NCBI RefSeq assembly: GCF_000711295.1
Contig: NZ_JOMJ01000003.1
Coordinates: 509,001-573,000, forward strand
Reading direction: 5' to 3'
Length of the DNA stretch: 64,000 nucleotides
Source of the DNA: Desulfohalovibrio reitneri
Lineage (GTDB): Bacteria > Desulfobacterota > Desulfovibrionia > Desulfovibrionales > Desulfovibrionaceae
Each line of letters starts with the position of its first letter. Position 1 is the first letter of the stretch. Shown one piece after another: positions 17,726-28,814 of this stretch. A program made the translations under genes and the position numbers. The notes under the pieces are model-generated. The model saw only the letters and a list, made by a program, of their open reading frames with translations, did no database searches and had not been told where the DNA came from.

Positions 17726-19563
17726 GCGGTCCCCTTGGTCTTGATGTCGGTGGTGATCTGCAGACAAACCATGCATCCGGAGCAGGCGTTTTCGTCAACG
17801 CTGACCTCTTCGCCGTCCACGCGGAAGGCGGGGCAGGCCAGCCTTGAGACGCAATCGCGAACGGAGTCGGTGGTCTCGGGTACGAAAGCGGTGCGCTTGC
17901 CCTTCTTGCCCAGCAGCTTGCGGGCGTGCAGCGGGCAGGGCTCGCGGGCGATAAGCACCCGAACGCCGCGCATGGACTTCATTTCCTCAAGCGCGGCCAC
18001 GGTCTTCTTCAGGTTGAGGGGATTGACCGTGGCCACCTGGGTCACGCCGCAACCCCGCACAATGGTCTCGATGTCCACCCGGCCCTCGTTGGCGCCGTGT
18101 ATGGTGGTTTCCACGCCGGGGTGGGGCTGGTGGCCGGTCATGGCCGTGGTGTGGTTGTCCAACACCACCAGCAGCACGTCGTGGTGGTTGAATACCGCGT
18201 TGACCAGCCCGGTGATGCCGGAGTGGAAGAAGGTGGAGTCGCCGATGAAGGCCACCACGGGTTCGTCCGAGGCCAGGGAGAAGCCCGACCCGGCCGAGAC
18301 CGAGGAGCCCATGCAGAGGAGGAAGTCGGCCGCGGACAGGGGTGGCAGCAGGCCCAGGGTGTAGCAGCCGATGTCCGAGGAGTAGCGCGCCTCGTCGCCG
18401 AATACTTGGCGCACGGCGTAGTAGGCGGCCCGGTGGGGGCAGCCGGCGCACAGGTTTGGCGGACGCAGAGGCAGCCCTTCGGGGGCCTGGCAGTTGTCTA
18501 CCTCGGCCGGGGTCTCGCCCAGAGCCAGGTCCACGGCCCGGCGGACCAGGCCGGAGTCGTACTCGCCCAGGCGGGTCAACCCGCCGGTGCCTTTGCCAAG
18601 TATGGTGGTGGATAGTCCATGCCGCTGGGCCAGGGTCCGCAGTTCGTTTTCCACCACCGGCTCGCCTTCTTCCACCACCAGAACGGTGGAGCAGTTCTCA
18701 AGCATGTCCAGGCATGCTTTCTCGGGCAGCGGGTAGGAGAAGCCAAGCTCCAAGTAGCGGGTTTTTTCACGGCGTCCCTCTGCCTCCAGCACGTCGTGGA
18801 CGTAGGCCCGTGAGATGCCGCTGGCCACGATGCCCACCCCGCCATCGCCGGAAACCGGGTTCCAGGGCGAGGATTCGGCCAGGGACCGGGCTTTTTCGAG
18901 ATTTTCCAGCAACACCGGGTGCCGGGCGCGGGCCACGGCCGGGACGGGCACGAAGCGGCGGAAATTCTTGGCCGGAGTGGGAACCTTCCGCGGCTGGCGG
19001 GCCTCGCCGAGTTCAACGGGGCCGCGCAGGTGGTTCAGCCGCGTGGTGGTGCGCAGCAGCACCGGTTGCTCCAGCTCGCGGGAGAGGAGCAGGGCGTCGC
19101 GGGCCATGTCCTTGGCCTCCTGGGCGGTGGAGGGCTCGAACACGGGCAGCCCGGCCATGCGGGCGTAGAGCCTGTTGTCCTGCTCGTTTTGCGAGGAGTG
19201 GCAGCCGGGGTCGTCGGCCGAGAGCAGCACCAAGCCGCCGGGGGAACCGATGTAGGTCAGGGTGAAGAGGGGGTCCGCAGCCACGTTCACGCCCACGTGC
19301 TTCATTGTGACCAGAGTCATGGCCCCGGCCAGGGTGGCGCCGCCACCCACTTCCAGGGCCACCTTCTCGTTGACCGAGTACTCGAAGGAGTACTGCCCGT
19401 CAGGCGAGAGGCGGTAAAAGGTGTCGGGAGCCTCCGAAGAGGGGGTGCCGGGGTAGCAGGTCACGACCTCCACGCCGGCCTCAATGGCACCGCGCACGAT
19501 GGCCTCGTTGCCGAGCAGGAGGTGGATTTCTCCGGCTGAACCGTTGGTAATGGGATGGGGCAT
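17722..19563 (-). CDS. iorA: Indolepyruvate:ferredoxin oxidoreductase, alpha subunit, with one predicted Fe-S cluster
   Basis: A 613-residue TPP enzyme. The N-terminal pyrimidine-binding part contains ACYPGTPSSE-like TCYPGTPSSEAPD. The TPP-Mg site is GDSTFFHSGITGLVNAVFN (from about residue 441), and CAGCPHRAAYY is typical of the family. The C-terminal ferredoxin domain is reduced: in the first motif only DCVSRLACP remains, and in the second CSGCMVC remains without its fourth Cys. By ferredoxin ligand rules this keeps all four ligands of cluster II and loses three of four for cluster I. The operon order is TPR protein, iorA, iorB, regulator. Confidence 0.93.
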   Translation of the reverse strand: MPHPITNGSAGEIHLLLGNEAIVRGAIEAGVEVVTCYPGTPSSEAPDTFYRLSPDGQYSFEYSVNEKVALEVGGGATLAGAMTLVTMKHVGVNVAADPLFTLTYIGSPGGLVLLSADDPGCHSSQNEQDNRLYARMAGLPVFEPSTAQEAKDMARDALLLSRELEQPVLLRTTTRLNHLRGPVELGEARQPRKVPTPAKNFRRFVPVPAVARARHPVLLENLEKARSLAESSPWNPVSGDGGVGIVASGISRAYVHDVLEAEGRREKTRYLELGFSYPLPEKACLDMLENCSTVLVVEEGEPVVENELRTLAQRHGLSTTILGKGTGGLTRLGEYDSGLVRRAVDLALGETPAEVDNCQAPEGLPLRPPNLCAGCPHRAAYYAVRQVFGDEARYSSDIGCYTLGLLPPLSAADFLLCMGSSVSAGSGFSLASDEPVVAFIGDSTFFHSGITGLVNAVFNHHDVLLVVLDNHTTAMTGHQPHPGVETTIHGANEGRVDIETIVRGCGVTQVATVNPLNLKKTVAALEEMKSMRGVRVLIAREPCPLHARKLLGKKGKRTAFVPETTDSVRDCVSRLACPAFRVDGEEVSVDENACSGCMVCLQITTDIKTKGTA

Positions 19564-19592
19564 CGGAATTCACCTTCCACTGATATGGGGTG

Positions 19593-20270
19593 TCAGGATT
19601 TGTCTTTCATTTTGGCCTGGATGGCCTCGACCTTGAAACGGTAGTAGGCCGCTGTGGGGGCGTCGCCCGCGCCCACCAAGGCCTGGTATGCCCGCAGGGC
19701 GCGGTCCCACTGCCCGGCGTTCTCGGCGGCCTGGGCCAGCTGCATCTGCACCAGCGGCTTATACGGCTCGCTGACCCGCTCCAGCAGGGAGGTCAGCGCG
19801 TCCAGGGCCTGTGCGGCCTCGCCCGCCTCAAGCAGGGCGCCCGCTCGTCCCAGGGAGGCAACTGTCTCCAGGTTCTCGGCGTCGGCCTGTTCCAGTTCAC
19901 CGTAGGCCAGGGCCGCCGACTCCCAGTTTTCGGATTCCATGGCCTCTGTGGCCCACGCCAGCAAGGCGTTGACGCGCACCTCGCCGGGGGCATTCTCGGC
20001 GAATTTGGCCAGCGCCTCCATCTTCTCCGGGCTGTCCTGTTGGGAGAGGATGGAGTCCAGTCGGTTGGTGGCCTCGCGTATCTGGGAACGCGAGTAGGCA
20101 TCGTACCCGGCGAAGGCCGCGGCGATGAGCACCACCACCACGGCCGCGGCGGTGATGGGCTTGATGTTGTTGGCCAGCCAGGGGGGAAGGACTTCCGCCA
20201 GTTGGCTGTGTGCCCCGGGGTTTCCGCCCTGTTGGTCGGCCTGGCCCTGCGGTTGGTTGCGTTCAATCAT
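19593..20270 (-). CDS. Membrane-anchored TPR protein (YfgM-like)
   Basis: A 225-residue protein: a short hydrophilic N-terminus, one membrane segment (about residues 35-55; ITAAAVVVVLIAAAFAGYDAY), then TPR-like helices, arranged like YfgM/DUF2133 proteins that act as periplasmic chaperone partners of the translocon. The start ATG at 20270 has GGAG 9 bases upstream; the frame extends further but without support. First gene of the operon with iorA, 29 bases ahead. A functional link to iorAB is not evident. Confidence 0.72.
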   Translation of the reverse strand: MIERNQPQGQADQQGGNPGAHSQLAEVLPPWLANNIKPITAAAVVVVLIAAAFAGYDAYSRSQIREATNRLDSILSQQDSPEKMEALAKFAENAPGEVRVNALLAWATEAMESENWESAALAYGELEQADAENLETVASLGRAGALLEAGEAAQALDALTSLLERVSEPYKPLVQMQLAQAAENAGQWDRALRAYQALVGAGDAPTAAYYRFKVEAIQAKMKDKS

Positions 20271-20307
20271 GTGGTGTGGCTCCGGCTTACGAAAATGAAG
20301 GGTATCC

Positions 20308-20336
20308 CCAATACGCTGAAATGACAAAAAGGTCAA
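20308..20336 (-). promoter_or_regulatory. Candidate sigma-70 promoter for the TPR-iorAB-regulator operon
   Basis: On the minus strand TTGACC (20336-20331), a 17-base spacer and TATTGG (20313-20308), 38 bases before the start at 20270. Confidence 0.5.
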
Positions 20337-20418
20337 AACAAACTTCACCTTTTTTGCCACAAGGAGCGGGATTTTTTCCAAAGGGAAGGCTGGGGGCCCG
20401 TGAAAGGCCTCGTCCGCA

Positions 20419-20447
20419 TTGCTTGCCCCCGCCGCTCATGCTACAGA
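20419..20447 (+). promoter_or_regulatory. Candidate sigma-70 promoter for proA-nadD
   Basis: TTGCTT (20419-20424), a 17-base spacer and TACAGA (20442-20447), 33 bases before the proA start. Confidence 0.45.
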
Positions 20448-20479
20448 ATGCAGCCGCACCGAAGGGCAAGGAGGAACGA

Positions 20480-21739
20480 ATGGATCTGCAGTCGCGCATG
20501 GAAGAACTGGCCTCCCGGGCCAAGCAGGCGTCACGGGCGATAGCCGAGGCCCCGGGCCATGTCAAGGATATGGTCCTTGACGAGTTGGCCGGCCTGCTGG
20601 CCGCACGCCGGGATGAAATCATGGAGGCCAACGCCGCCGACGTCCGCGCCGCCCGCGAGGCGGGCATGGACGAGGCCAAGCTGGACCGGCTGACCATCAC
20701 CGACAAGGTACTGGAGGCCATGATCCAGGGTGCGCGGGAGGTGCGCGGGCAGGACGACCCCGTGGGGGCCATCGAGACCATGTGGCAGCGGCCCAACGGG
20801 CTGCGTGTCGGCCGCATGCGCATTCCCATGGGCGTGGTCTGCATGATCTACGAGTCCCGCCCCAACGTCACCGTGGACGCGGCCGTCCTTTGCCTCAAGG
20901 CGGGCAACGGCGTTGTCCTGCGCGGAGGCACTGAGTCCTTCCATTCCAACCAGGCGTTGGCCTCCGTGCTGGGCGAGGCCCTGCGGGCGGGCGGACTGCC
21001 CGAGGAGTGCGTGCAGGTGGTGCCCACCACCGAGCGCGAAGCCGTTTCCCACCTGCTCAAGCTGGATCAGTACATCGACTTGGTCATCCCCCGGGGCGGC
21101 GAGGGGCTCATCCGGGCGGTTGTGGACCAGGCGGCCATGCCCGTGCTCAAGCACTACAAGGGCGTCTGCCACGCCTATGTGGATCGGCTGGCCGATTTGG
21201 AACAGGCCCTCGAGATTGTGCGCAACGGCAAGGTGCAGCGCCCCGGCGTGTGCAACGCCCTGGAATGCTTGCTGGTGCACGAGTCCGTGGCCCCGGCCTT
21301 CCTGCCCGAGGCCGCCCGCCTGCTGGGCGGGGACGGGGTGGAGCTGCGCGGCTGCCCCGAGTCCCTGAAGCACCTGGGCGACGACGCCGTTCCCGCGGGC
21401 GAGGAGGACTGGGGACAGGAGTTCCACGACCTCATCCTGGCCGTGCGCACCGTCTCCTCCATGGACGAGGCCCTGGAGCACATCGCCGAGTACGGTTCCA
21501 ACCACACCGAGATCATCTGCACCCGCGACCACGACCGGGCCATGGACTTCCTGCAGAAGGCGGACGCCTCCATGGTGGCGGTCAACGCCTCCTCCCGCTT
21601 CAACGACGGCGGCGAACTGGGACTGGGCGCGGAGATCGGCATTTCCACCTCCAAGCTGCACGCGTACGGCCCCATGGGCGCCAAGGAATTGACCACCACC
21701 AAGTTCGTGGTCCTGGGACGGGGGCAGATCCGCACGTGA
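20480..21739 (+). CDS. proA: Gamma-glutamyl phosphate reductase
   Basis: A 419-residue enzyme of the aldehyde dehydrogenase fold. It reduces gamma-glutamyl phosphate to glutamate semialdehyde with NADPH, the second step of proline synthesis. The catalytic Cys sits in VQRPGVCNALECLLVH; IPMGVVCMIYESRPNVTVDAA and GGTESFHSN are typical of the family. The length is normal. AAGGAGG precedes the ATG at 20480. The stop codon overlaps the nadD start (GTGA). proB is not in the window. Confidence 0.97.
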   Translation: MDLQSRMEELASRAKQASRAIAEAPGHVKDMVLDELAGLLAARRDEIMEANAADVRAAREAGMDEAKLDRLTITDKVLEAMIQGAREVRGQDDPVGAIETMWQRPNGLRVGRMRIPMGVVCMIYESRPNVTVDAAVLCLKAGNGVVLRGGTESFHSNQALASVLGEALRAGGLPEECVQVVPTTEREAVSHLLKLDQYIDLVIPRGGEGLIRAVVDQAAMPVLKHYKGVCHAYVDRLADLEQALEIVRNGKVQRPGVCNALECLLVHESVAPAFLPEAARLLGGDGVELRGCPESLKHLGDDAVPAGEEDWGQEFHDLILAVRTVSSMDEALEHIAEYGSNHTEIICTRDHDRAMDFLQKADASMVAVNASSRFNDGGELGLGAEIGISTSKLHAYGPMGAKELTTTKFVVLGRGQIRT

Positions 21740-22407
21740 ACACACGGCTGGGGCTCTTCGGAGGCTCCTTCAACCCCATCCACATGGGGCATCTGCGCAT
21801 GGCGGTGGAGGCGGCCCAGGCCGCCTCCCTGGACCGGGTGGAGTTTTTGCCCGCGCCCAGGCCACCCCACAAGGAAACCACCGGCATGCTTTCCTTCGCC
21901 CTGCGCTGGCGGCTGGTGCAGCTGGCTGTCTGCGGGCGGGAGGGCTTTTTTCCCTCCACGGCCGAAGCGGCCCTGTCCGGGCCCTCCTACACCCTGCGCA
22001 CCCTGCGCATGTACCGCAGGCTACAGCCGGAGACCGATCTGCACTTCATCCTTGGCGCGGAGGATCTGCTGAAGCTGCCCACCTGGCACAAGGGCGCGGA
22101 ACTGGTGGAGCACGCCTCCCTGGTGGCCCTGCCGCGCAGCGGCGCCGGACGGGGGGAGGTGGAGCATTTCGTGGCCGAATTCTGGCCCGGGGCCGCCAGG
22201 ATGGAACAGGACCTGTGGTCCTTTCCCTCGGGAACCACGCTCCGCTTCGTGCCCGCTCCCTCCCTGGATGTCAGCGCCACCCGCATCCGGCGGGCCGTGC
22301 TGGCCGGGGAGTCCATCGCCTACCTGGTTCCCAGGGAAGTGGAGAAGGCCCTGGAAACCCTGTCCGAAGAGGACCTCGCGCCCTGGCGGCGTGAAGAGTC
22401 GCCGTAA
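21736..22407 (+). CDS. nadD: Nicotinate-nucleotide adenylyltransferase
   Basis: A 223-residue enzyme that joins ATP and nicotinate mononucleotide to form deamido-NAD. The nucleotidyltransferase motif FGGSFNPIHMGHL begins at residue 8, and the C-terminal SATRIRRAV corresponds to the ISSTxIR motif. The GTG start at 21736 overlaps the proA TGA, so the two are translationally coupled. The proA-nadD pairing is common in bacteria. Confidence 0.95.
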   Translation: MNTRLGLFGGSFNPIHMGHLRMAVEAAQAASLDRVEFLPAPRPPHKETTGMLSFALRWRLVQLAVCGREGFFPSTAEAALSGPSYTLRTLRMYRRLQPETDLHFILGAEDLLKLPTWHKGAELVEHASLVALPRSGAGRGEVEHFVAEFWPGAARMEQDLWSFPSGTTLRFVPAPSLDVSATRIRRAVLAGESIAYLVPREVEKALETLSEEDLAPWRREESP

Positions 22408-22411
22408 TCCC

Positions 22412-22439
22412 TCCGGCCGGGGCCGGAATCTTCCTTTTT
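22412..22439 (+). terminator. Weak intrinsic terminator after nadD
   Basis: tccggc-cggg-gccgga, a 6-bp stem (22412-22427), followed by atcttccttttt. It sits between the convergent nadD and glycosyltransferase genes. Confidence 0.4.
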
Positions 22440-22452
22440 CCCGAATAGACGG

Positions 22453-23457
22453 CTAGGCGAGGTGCGACAGTTCGTCCATGACGCGGCTGGCCGGGATGCC
22501 CGCCAGGCAGGCCAACTCGCGCCGGCAGAACGCGCCCCCGTGGATGTCGCAGGGGCGGCAGGCCAGGTCCTCCACCTCCAAAACCACGTCTCGCTCGCCG
22601 GATGGAGGGAATCCCCAGGCGCTGGTGGTGGGGCCGAAGAGGGCCGCCACCGGCGTGGATACTGCCGTGCCCAGGTGCATGGGGCCGGAATCGCCCGTGA
22701 CCAGAACGTCGGCCGCCTGGATGAGGGCGCAGGTGGCGCGGAGGCTGGTGGCCCCGGTCAAGTCGCGCGGCCCGGCCCGCTCCTTGAGGAAGGGGTCGCT
22801 CGATCGGCCCAGCACCAGCCAGTCCCAGCCCGCCTCGTCCAGCAGGTCGAGCAGTTCCAGCCAGCGTTCCCTGGGCCAGGCCTTGTTGTGGTGGGTGGCG
22901 TAGGGGTGCAGGGCGGCCAGCGGCCGGGAGCCGAGGCCGAGTTCTCCCAGGACTTGGCTCGCCTGGTCCCGTTCCTCGTCGTTCACCCGGACCACGGGGC
23001 GCAGTGCCTCCCGGGGCGGGGCCGTCCGGTCCAGGGCCAGGGTGTACCGCTGGGGCACGTTCAAAGCCTCCAGCCTGCGGCGGGCCCAGCCCAGGCGGAA
23101 GCGGCGGTAGAAGCGGCGTGAGAAGGAAAACTTGGGGTAGCGGCGCACCTTGCCTTTCCACATGGAGGCCAGAAGCCATGTGCGTCCAACGTTGTGCAGG
23201 TCCACCAGGGGCAGGCCGCCGAATTCCCGCGCCAGCTCGTTGGCCAGGGTGGACCAGTTGGACCGCAGCCGCTCCTCCTTCAGGCCGATGACCCGGGGGA
23301 CGGCCGGGCTGCCCTGGAACAGGGGGGCGAGGGATTCCCTGGTGATTACGCCGAAGCGCAGGCCGCGCTCCCTGTGCCAGTGTTCCAGCACGCCGGTCGT
23401 CAGGACCACGTCGCCCAGGGCGGAAAGCCGCACCGCGACCATGTCGAAATCAGCCAC
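22453..23457 (-). CDS. Glycosyltransferase family 9 (heptosyltransferase-like)
   Basis: A 334-residue GT9 protein. RLSALGDVVLTTGVLEHW at the N-terminus and TGDSGPMHLGTAVSTPVAALFGPT in the C-terminal half are the two hallmark segments; LHPYATHHNKAWP is the nucleotide-sugar site region. It probably adds heptose or a related sugar to the lipopolysaccharide core at the cytoplasmic face. The Cys-rich end (LACRPCDIHGGAFCRRELAC) resembles its neighbour. The GTG start at 23457 overlaps the upstream GT9 stop by 8 bases. Confidence 0.85.
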   Translation of the reverse strand: MADFDMVAVRLSALGDVVLTTGVLEHWHRERGLRFGVITRESLAPLFQGSPAVPRVIGLKEERLRSNWSTLANELAREFGGLPLVDLHNVGRTWLLASMWKGKVRRYPKFSFSRRFYRRFRLGWARRRLEALNVPQRYTLALDRTAPPREALRPVVRVNDEERDQASQVLGELGLGSRPLAALHPYATHHNKAWPRERWLELLDLLDEAGWDWLVLGRSSDPFLKERAGPRDLTGATSLRATCALIQAADVLVTGDSGPMHLGTAVSTPVAALFGPTTSAWGFPPSGERDVVLEVEDLACRPCDIHGGAFCRRELACLAGIPASRVMDELSHLA

Positions 23458-24499
23458 GGCCCCGCTCCAGTTGCCCTTTCACTTCGGCCCAGGCGATTTC
23501 CGGGGTGATTTCCGTCATGCAACGGTGGTGGCCGGGCTTGCAGGTCCGCCCGCCGTGCAGGCCGCAGGGGCGGCAGGCCACGTCCGCCTCCAGCACCACG
23601 GACCGTTCTCCCCTGGGGAAGAAACCCAGGGAGCGCACCGTGGGCCCGAAAAGCGCCACCGTGGGGGTGTGCTGCGTCCAAGCCAGGTGCATGGGGCCGG
23701 AGTCGTTGGTCAGGTAGCAGTCCAGCCCGCCCAGCACCGCGGCCAGCAAGGGAAGGGACAACTCGCCGGAAAGGTCCAGAAAGCGGGGGGAGTCCTTGCC
23801 TCGCATGGTCCGTTTCACCTCGGCGGCGGTCTCCTCCTCGCCGGGACCGGCGAAGAGCGCCACCGATGCCCCCGCCTCCAGGGCCCGGTCGGCCACCGCG
23901 GCGAATGAGCCGGCGGGCCAGCGCTTGGTGGGCCACACTGAACCTGGATGCAGGCCCAGCACCGGGGCGGGAAGGGAGGAGAGCAGCTCGCCCGCCTTGC
24001 CGCGCTCCTCTTGGGGGAGGGTGAGGCGGGGCCGGTGGTCCCAGTCCGTCTCATTCAGCCCCAGGGGCAGGGTCAGCCGGAGCAGCCGCTCGATTTCCTC
24101 GAACTCGTCGAACCGGCGGTCGATGGTGTGGGTGTAGGCCAACCGGTTGTACCAGGGGGCGCTATAGCCCACCCGGACCGGAATGCCAGAGGCCCGGGCC
24201 ACCAGGGCGGAACGGAAGGAGGCGTGGGGGGAGGCCAGCAGGTCGTGCCCCTCCCTCCCTATTTCGCGTCCCATGTTCCGGGCCCCGGCCAGCCCTTTTC
24301 CCCGGCCGCGCTTGTCGAACTCGCGCACCGAGGCCAAGTCGGGGTGGGAGCGGAACAGGGGGGAGAGCCCCTTGCGAACCACCAGATGCACGGCCGCGCC
24401 GGGAAAGGCGGTCGCCAGGGTCTGCGCCAGGGGCAGGGTCAGCACCGCGTCGCCCAGAAAGGCGGTCTGCCACAAGAGTATGGAGCGGAACTCGGGCAT
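23450..24499 (-). CDS. waaF: Lipopolysaccharide heptosyltransferase II-like (GT9)
   Basis: A 349-residue protein with LLWQTAFLGDAVLTLPLAQTL, LHPGSVWPTKRWP and LTNDSGPMHLAWTQHTPTVALFGPT. The pattern GSxWPTKRWP followed by CRPCGLHGGRTCKPGHHRCM is typical of heptosyltransferase II (WaaF) in inner-core synthesis. A TTG at 24514 is in frame, but I prefer the ATG at 24499. It overlaps the second GT9 gene, so the pair is co-translated. Substrate specificity is inferred from family resemblance only. Confidence 0.8.
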   Translation of the reverse strand: MPEFRSILLWQTAFLGDAVLTLPLAQTLATAFPGAAVHLVVRKGLSPLFRSHPDLASVREFDKRGRGKGLAGARNMGREIGREGHDLLASPHASFRSALVARASGIPVRVGYSAPWYNRLAYTHTIDRRFDEFEEIERLLRLTLPLGLNETDWDHRPRLTLPQEERGKAGELLSSLPAPVLGLHPGSVWPTKRWPAGSFAAVADRALEAGASVALFAGPGEEETAAEVKRTMRGKDSPRFLDLSGELSLPLLAAVLGGLDCYLTNDSGPMHLAWTQHTPTVALFGPTVRSLGFFPRGERSVVLEADVACRPCGLHGGRTCKPGHHRCMTEITPEIAWAEVKGQLERGRG

Positions 24500-24639
24500 G
24501 GTCGGCAGGGACAATGCAGTCCGGACACGGGAAGGTCAAGTCACGCCTTGTCTGGGCCTGGGCTTCCTGCTATTCAGTAGGCACATGCCGCCTCGGCCGC
24601 ATTGGTGCAGGCCGGGCGGTTTACTCGCGACCCGAATCC

Positions 24640-25680
24640 ATGCTCGAACTCATCCTGGCCGTTGGCCTGGCCACCCTCATCTCGTTCTATTGCTCCATCA
24701 GCGAAGCGGCGCTGTACTCCATCTCGTGGAGCCACATCGAGACCATCCGCAAGAAGGGCGGCAAGGGGGGCGAACTGCTCTTCAGCCTGCGCCAGGACGT
24801 TGAGCGGCCCATCTCGGCCATTCTCACCCTGAACACCGTTGCCCACACCGCCGGCGCCTCCGTGGCGGGAGCGGCCGCGGCAAAGGTTTTCGGCCAGGAT
24901 CACCTCACCCTCTTCGCCCTGGTATTCACCCTCATCATACTGCTATTTTCCGAGATCATCCCCAAGACCCTGGGCGTGGTCTACGCCCGCCAACTGGCTC
25001 CCTATCTGGCCCGTTCCATCGCCATGCTGGTGGCGGTGCTGTCTCCCGTCATCTGGATGCTGGGGCTGCTCGTGCGGCTCCTCAAGGGCAAGGCCGCCGG
25101 GCCGCACACCACGGAGGAGGACATCCGGGCCATCGTTTCCCTGACCCGCAGGTCGGGCATGCTCAAGCCCTACGAGGAGATGTCCATCAAGAACATCCTC
25201 TCCCTGGACGTAAAGACGGTGGAGGAGATCATGACCCCGCGCACGGTGGTCTTTTCCCTGCCGTCCCGCATGACCGTGGCCGAGGCCAAGGAGACTCGCT
25301 CCATCTGGCCGCACAGCCGCATCCCGGTGTACGACGAGGATCCCGAGGACATCATCGGTCTGGTTTACCGCCGCGAGGTGCTGGAGGCGTTGGCCAACGA
25401 CATGGACCAGCTGACCCTCGGCGAAATGATGAAACCGGTGGAGTTCATCCTGGAGACCTTGACCCTGGACAGGGCGCTCATTAAATTTCTTGAATCACGG
25501 ACGCACCTGTTCGTCGTCCTGGATGAGTACGGTGGGGTCTCGGGCGTCGTCACCCTGGAGGACGTGCTGGAAGAGATCCTGGGCAAGGAAATCATGGACG
25601 AGACCGACCAGGTGGCGGACATGCGGGAGTTGGCCCGCCGCAAGCGGGAGAAACTGGTGGCCCGCAAGGGCAGGAGTTGA
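24640..25680 (+). CDS. CorB/CNNM-type DUF21 plus CBS domain membrane protein
   Basis: A 346-residue protein. Residues 1-150 are a DUF21 membrane domain with about three to four segments (FSEIIPKTLGVVYARQLAPYLAR is the family signature). Residues 190-320 are a CBS pair (EEIMTPRTVVFSLPSRMTVAEA; VVLDEYGGVSGVVTLEDVLEEILG). There is no C-terminal CorC_HlyC domain, so it is shorter than typical hemolysin-like members. Relatives export or sense Mg2+ in the inner membrane. The ATG at 24640 begins the hydrophobic segment directly. Confidence 0.85.
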   Translation: MLELILAVGLATLISFYCSISEAALYSISWSHIETIRKKGGKGGELLFSLRQDVERPISAILTLNTVAHTAGASVAGAAAAKVFGQDHLTLFALVFTLIILLFSEIIPKTLGVVYARQLAPYLARSIAMLVAVLSPVIWMLGLLVRLLKGKAAGPHTTEEDIRAIVSLTRRSGMLKPYEEMSIKNILSLDVKTVEEIMTPRTVVFSLPSRMTVAEAKETRSIWPHSRIPVYDEDPEDIIGLVYRREVLEALANDMDQLTLGEMMKPVEFILETLTLDRALIKFLESRTHLFVVLDEYGGVSGVVTLEDVLEEILGKEIMDETDQVADMRELARRKREKLVARKGRS

Positions 25681-25716
25681 ACCGGACGCGGGAACGCGAC
25701 CGGAACGAGGACATAC

Positions 25717-26151
25717 ATGAGCAAAAAAAAATCCCCCAAGTCCGTTTACCTGGCCGCGGCCGTTCTCTTTGTGGGCGGGCTGGGCTGGCTTCTTTTCTCC
25801 GGGCTGTCCCAGGACGGAGTCTACTTCGTCAACGTTTCCGAGGCGTTGGCTGTTGAATCCAGTCAAGGTCTGGACAAGGCCCGCCTCTTCGGCCAAGTGC
25901 TTCCCGGCGACCTTGAACGCAAGCGCAACGGCCTTGGTTGCGTGTTCACACTGGCGGACAAGGACAACCGCCAACAGACCATCCGCGTGGACTACACCGG
26001 AGCGGTGCCGGACACCTTCGAGCCGGGTGTGGAGGTCATCGTGGAGGGCGGCATGCGAGACGGGATATTTCGGGCCTCCAACCTCATGACCAAGTGCCCC
26101 AGCAAGTACGAGGAGAAGCGTGAAGAGGAGAAGGGCGCCGAGATGGGCTGA
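25717..26151 (+). CDS. ccmE: Cytochrome c maturation haem chaperone CcmE, cysteine type
   Basis: A 144-residue periplasmic haem carrier with one N-terminal membrane anchor (residues about 10-29) and an OB-fold domain. Classical CcmE binds haem covalently through the His of an HxxxY motif. Here the motif is C127-PSK-Y131, the CxxxY variant known from Desulfovibrio and archaea. The C-terminal tail is short and charged. First gene of the ccm cluster, 115 bases before ccmF. Confidence 0.93.
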   Translation: MSKKKSPKSVYLAAAVLFVGGLGWLLFSGLSQDGVYFVNVSEALAVESSQGLDKARLFGQVLPGDLERKRNGLGCVFTLADKDNRQQTIRVDYTGAVPDTFEPGVEVIVEGGMRDGIFRASNLMTKCPSKYEEKREEEKGAEMG

Positions 26152-26266
26152 GGCCCGAGGCGTTTTCCTCCTCTGTCTGCCTCTGCGTAGCCGTTTTCCT
26201 CTTGTCATCACGCTCCGTCCAGTCTAGGGAGGGGGAACTTTTTTCACCCGGACCGGACGAGAATTC

Positions 26267-28154
<1,888 letters not shown>

Positions 28155-28162
<8 letters not shown>

Positions 28163-28814
28163 GCCGATGCTCCGGGCCGACCGCCTGGCCAAGCTGTTCG
28201 GCCCGCGCCTGGTGTTCAAGGACGTCAGCTTCGAGGTCCTGCCGGGCGAGACCTGGCTGGTGGCGGGCGACAACGGCGCGGGCAAGTCCACGCTGCTGGC
28301 CGTGCTGGCCGGGCTGCTCAGCCCCTCGGCGGGGAAGATAGAGTCCGGCCTCAAGCCGGGCGAGATCGGCTACCTGGGGCACGAAACCTTTCAGTATCCG
28401 CGCCTGAGCGCCGTGGAGAACCTGCGCTTCTGGGCCAAGCTGCACGGCCGCGACGCCTCGGAGAAGCGGCTACTGCAATCCCTGGACAGGGTAGGGCTGG
28501 CCGCCTTCGCCCACGAGCCAGCCGGGCGGTTTTCCCGGGGCATGTCCCAGCGTTTGGCCTTGGCGCGGGTCTTCGCCGAGACCCCGAGGCTGGTGCTGCT
28601 GGACGAGCCCTCCACCGGTCTGGACGTCCGCTCCCGCGCCGTGCTGGAGGGCGAGATCGGCCGAGCCAGGGAGCAGGGGGCAGCCCTGATCTGGGTCAGC
28701 CACTCCATCGCCCGCGACCTGCCCCTTGCCGACAAGGTGTTGCGCATGGACCCGGGCAGGCCTCCTGCCTATGTCGGCCCGGCGGTGGAGTACCAGCCGG
28801 AGGAAGTGTGCTGA
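28155..28814 (+). CDS. ccmA: Haem exporter ATP-binding protein CcmA
   Basis: A 219-residue ABC ATPase: Walker A GDNGAGKST, a signature segment reading FSRGMSQR in place of LSGGQ (usual for CcmA), and Walker B LVLLDEPSTGLD. With CcmB and CcmC it uses ATP to release holo-CcmE. The GTG at 28155 overlaps ccmF; an ATG at 28167 is an alternative start. Confidence 0.93.
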
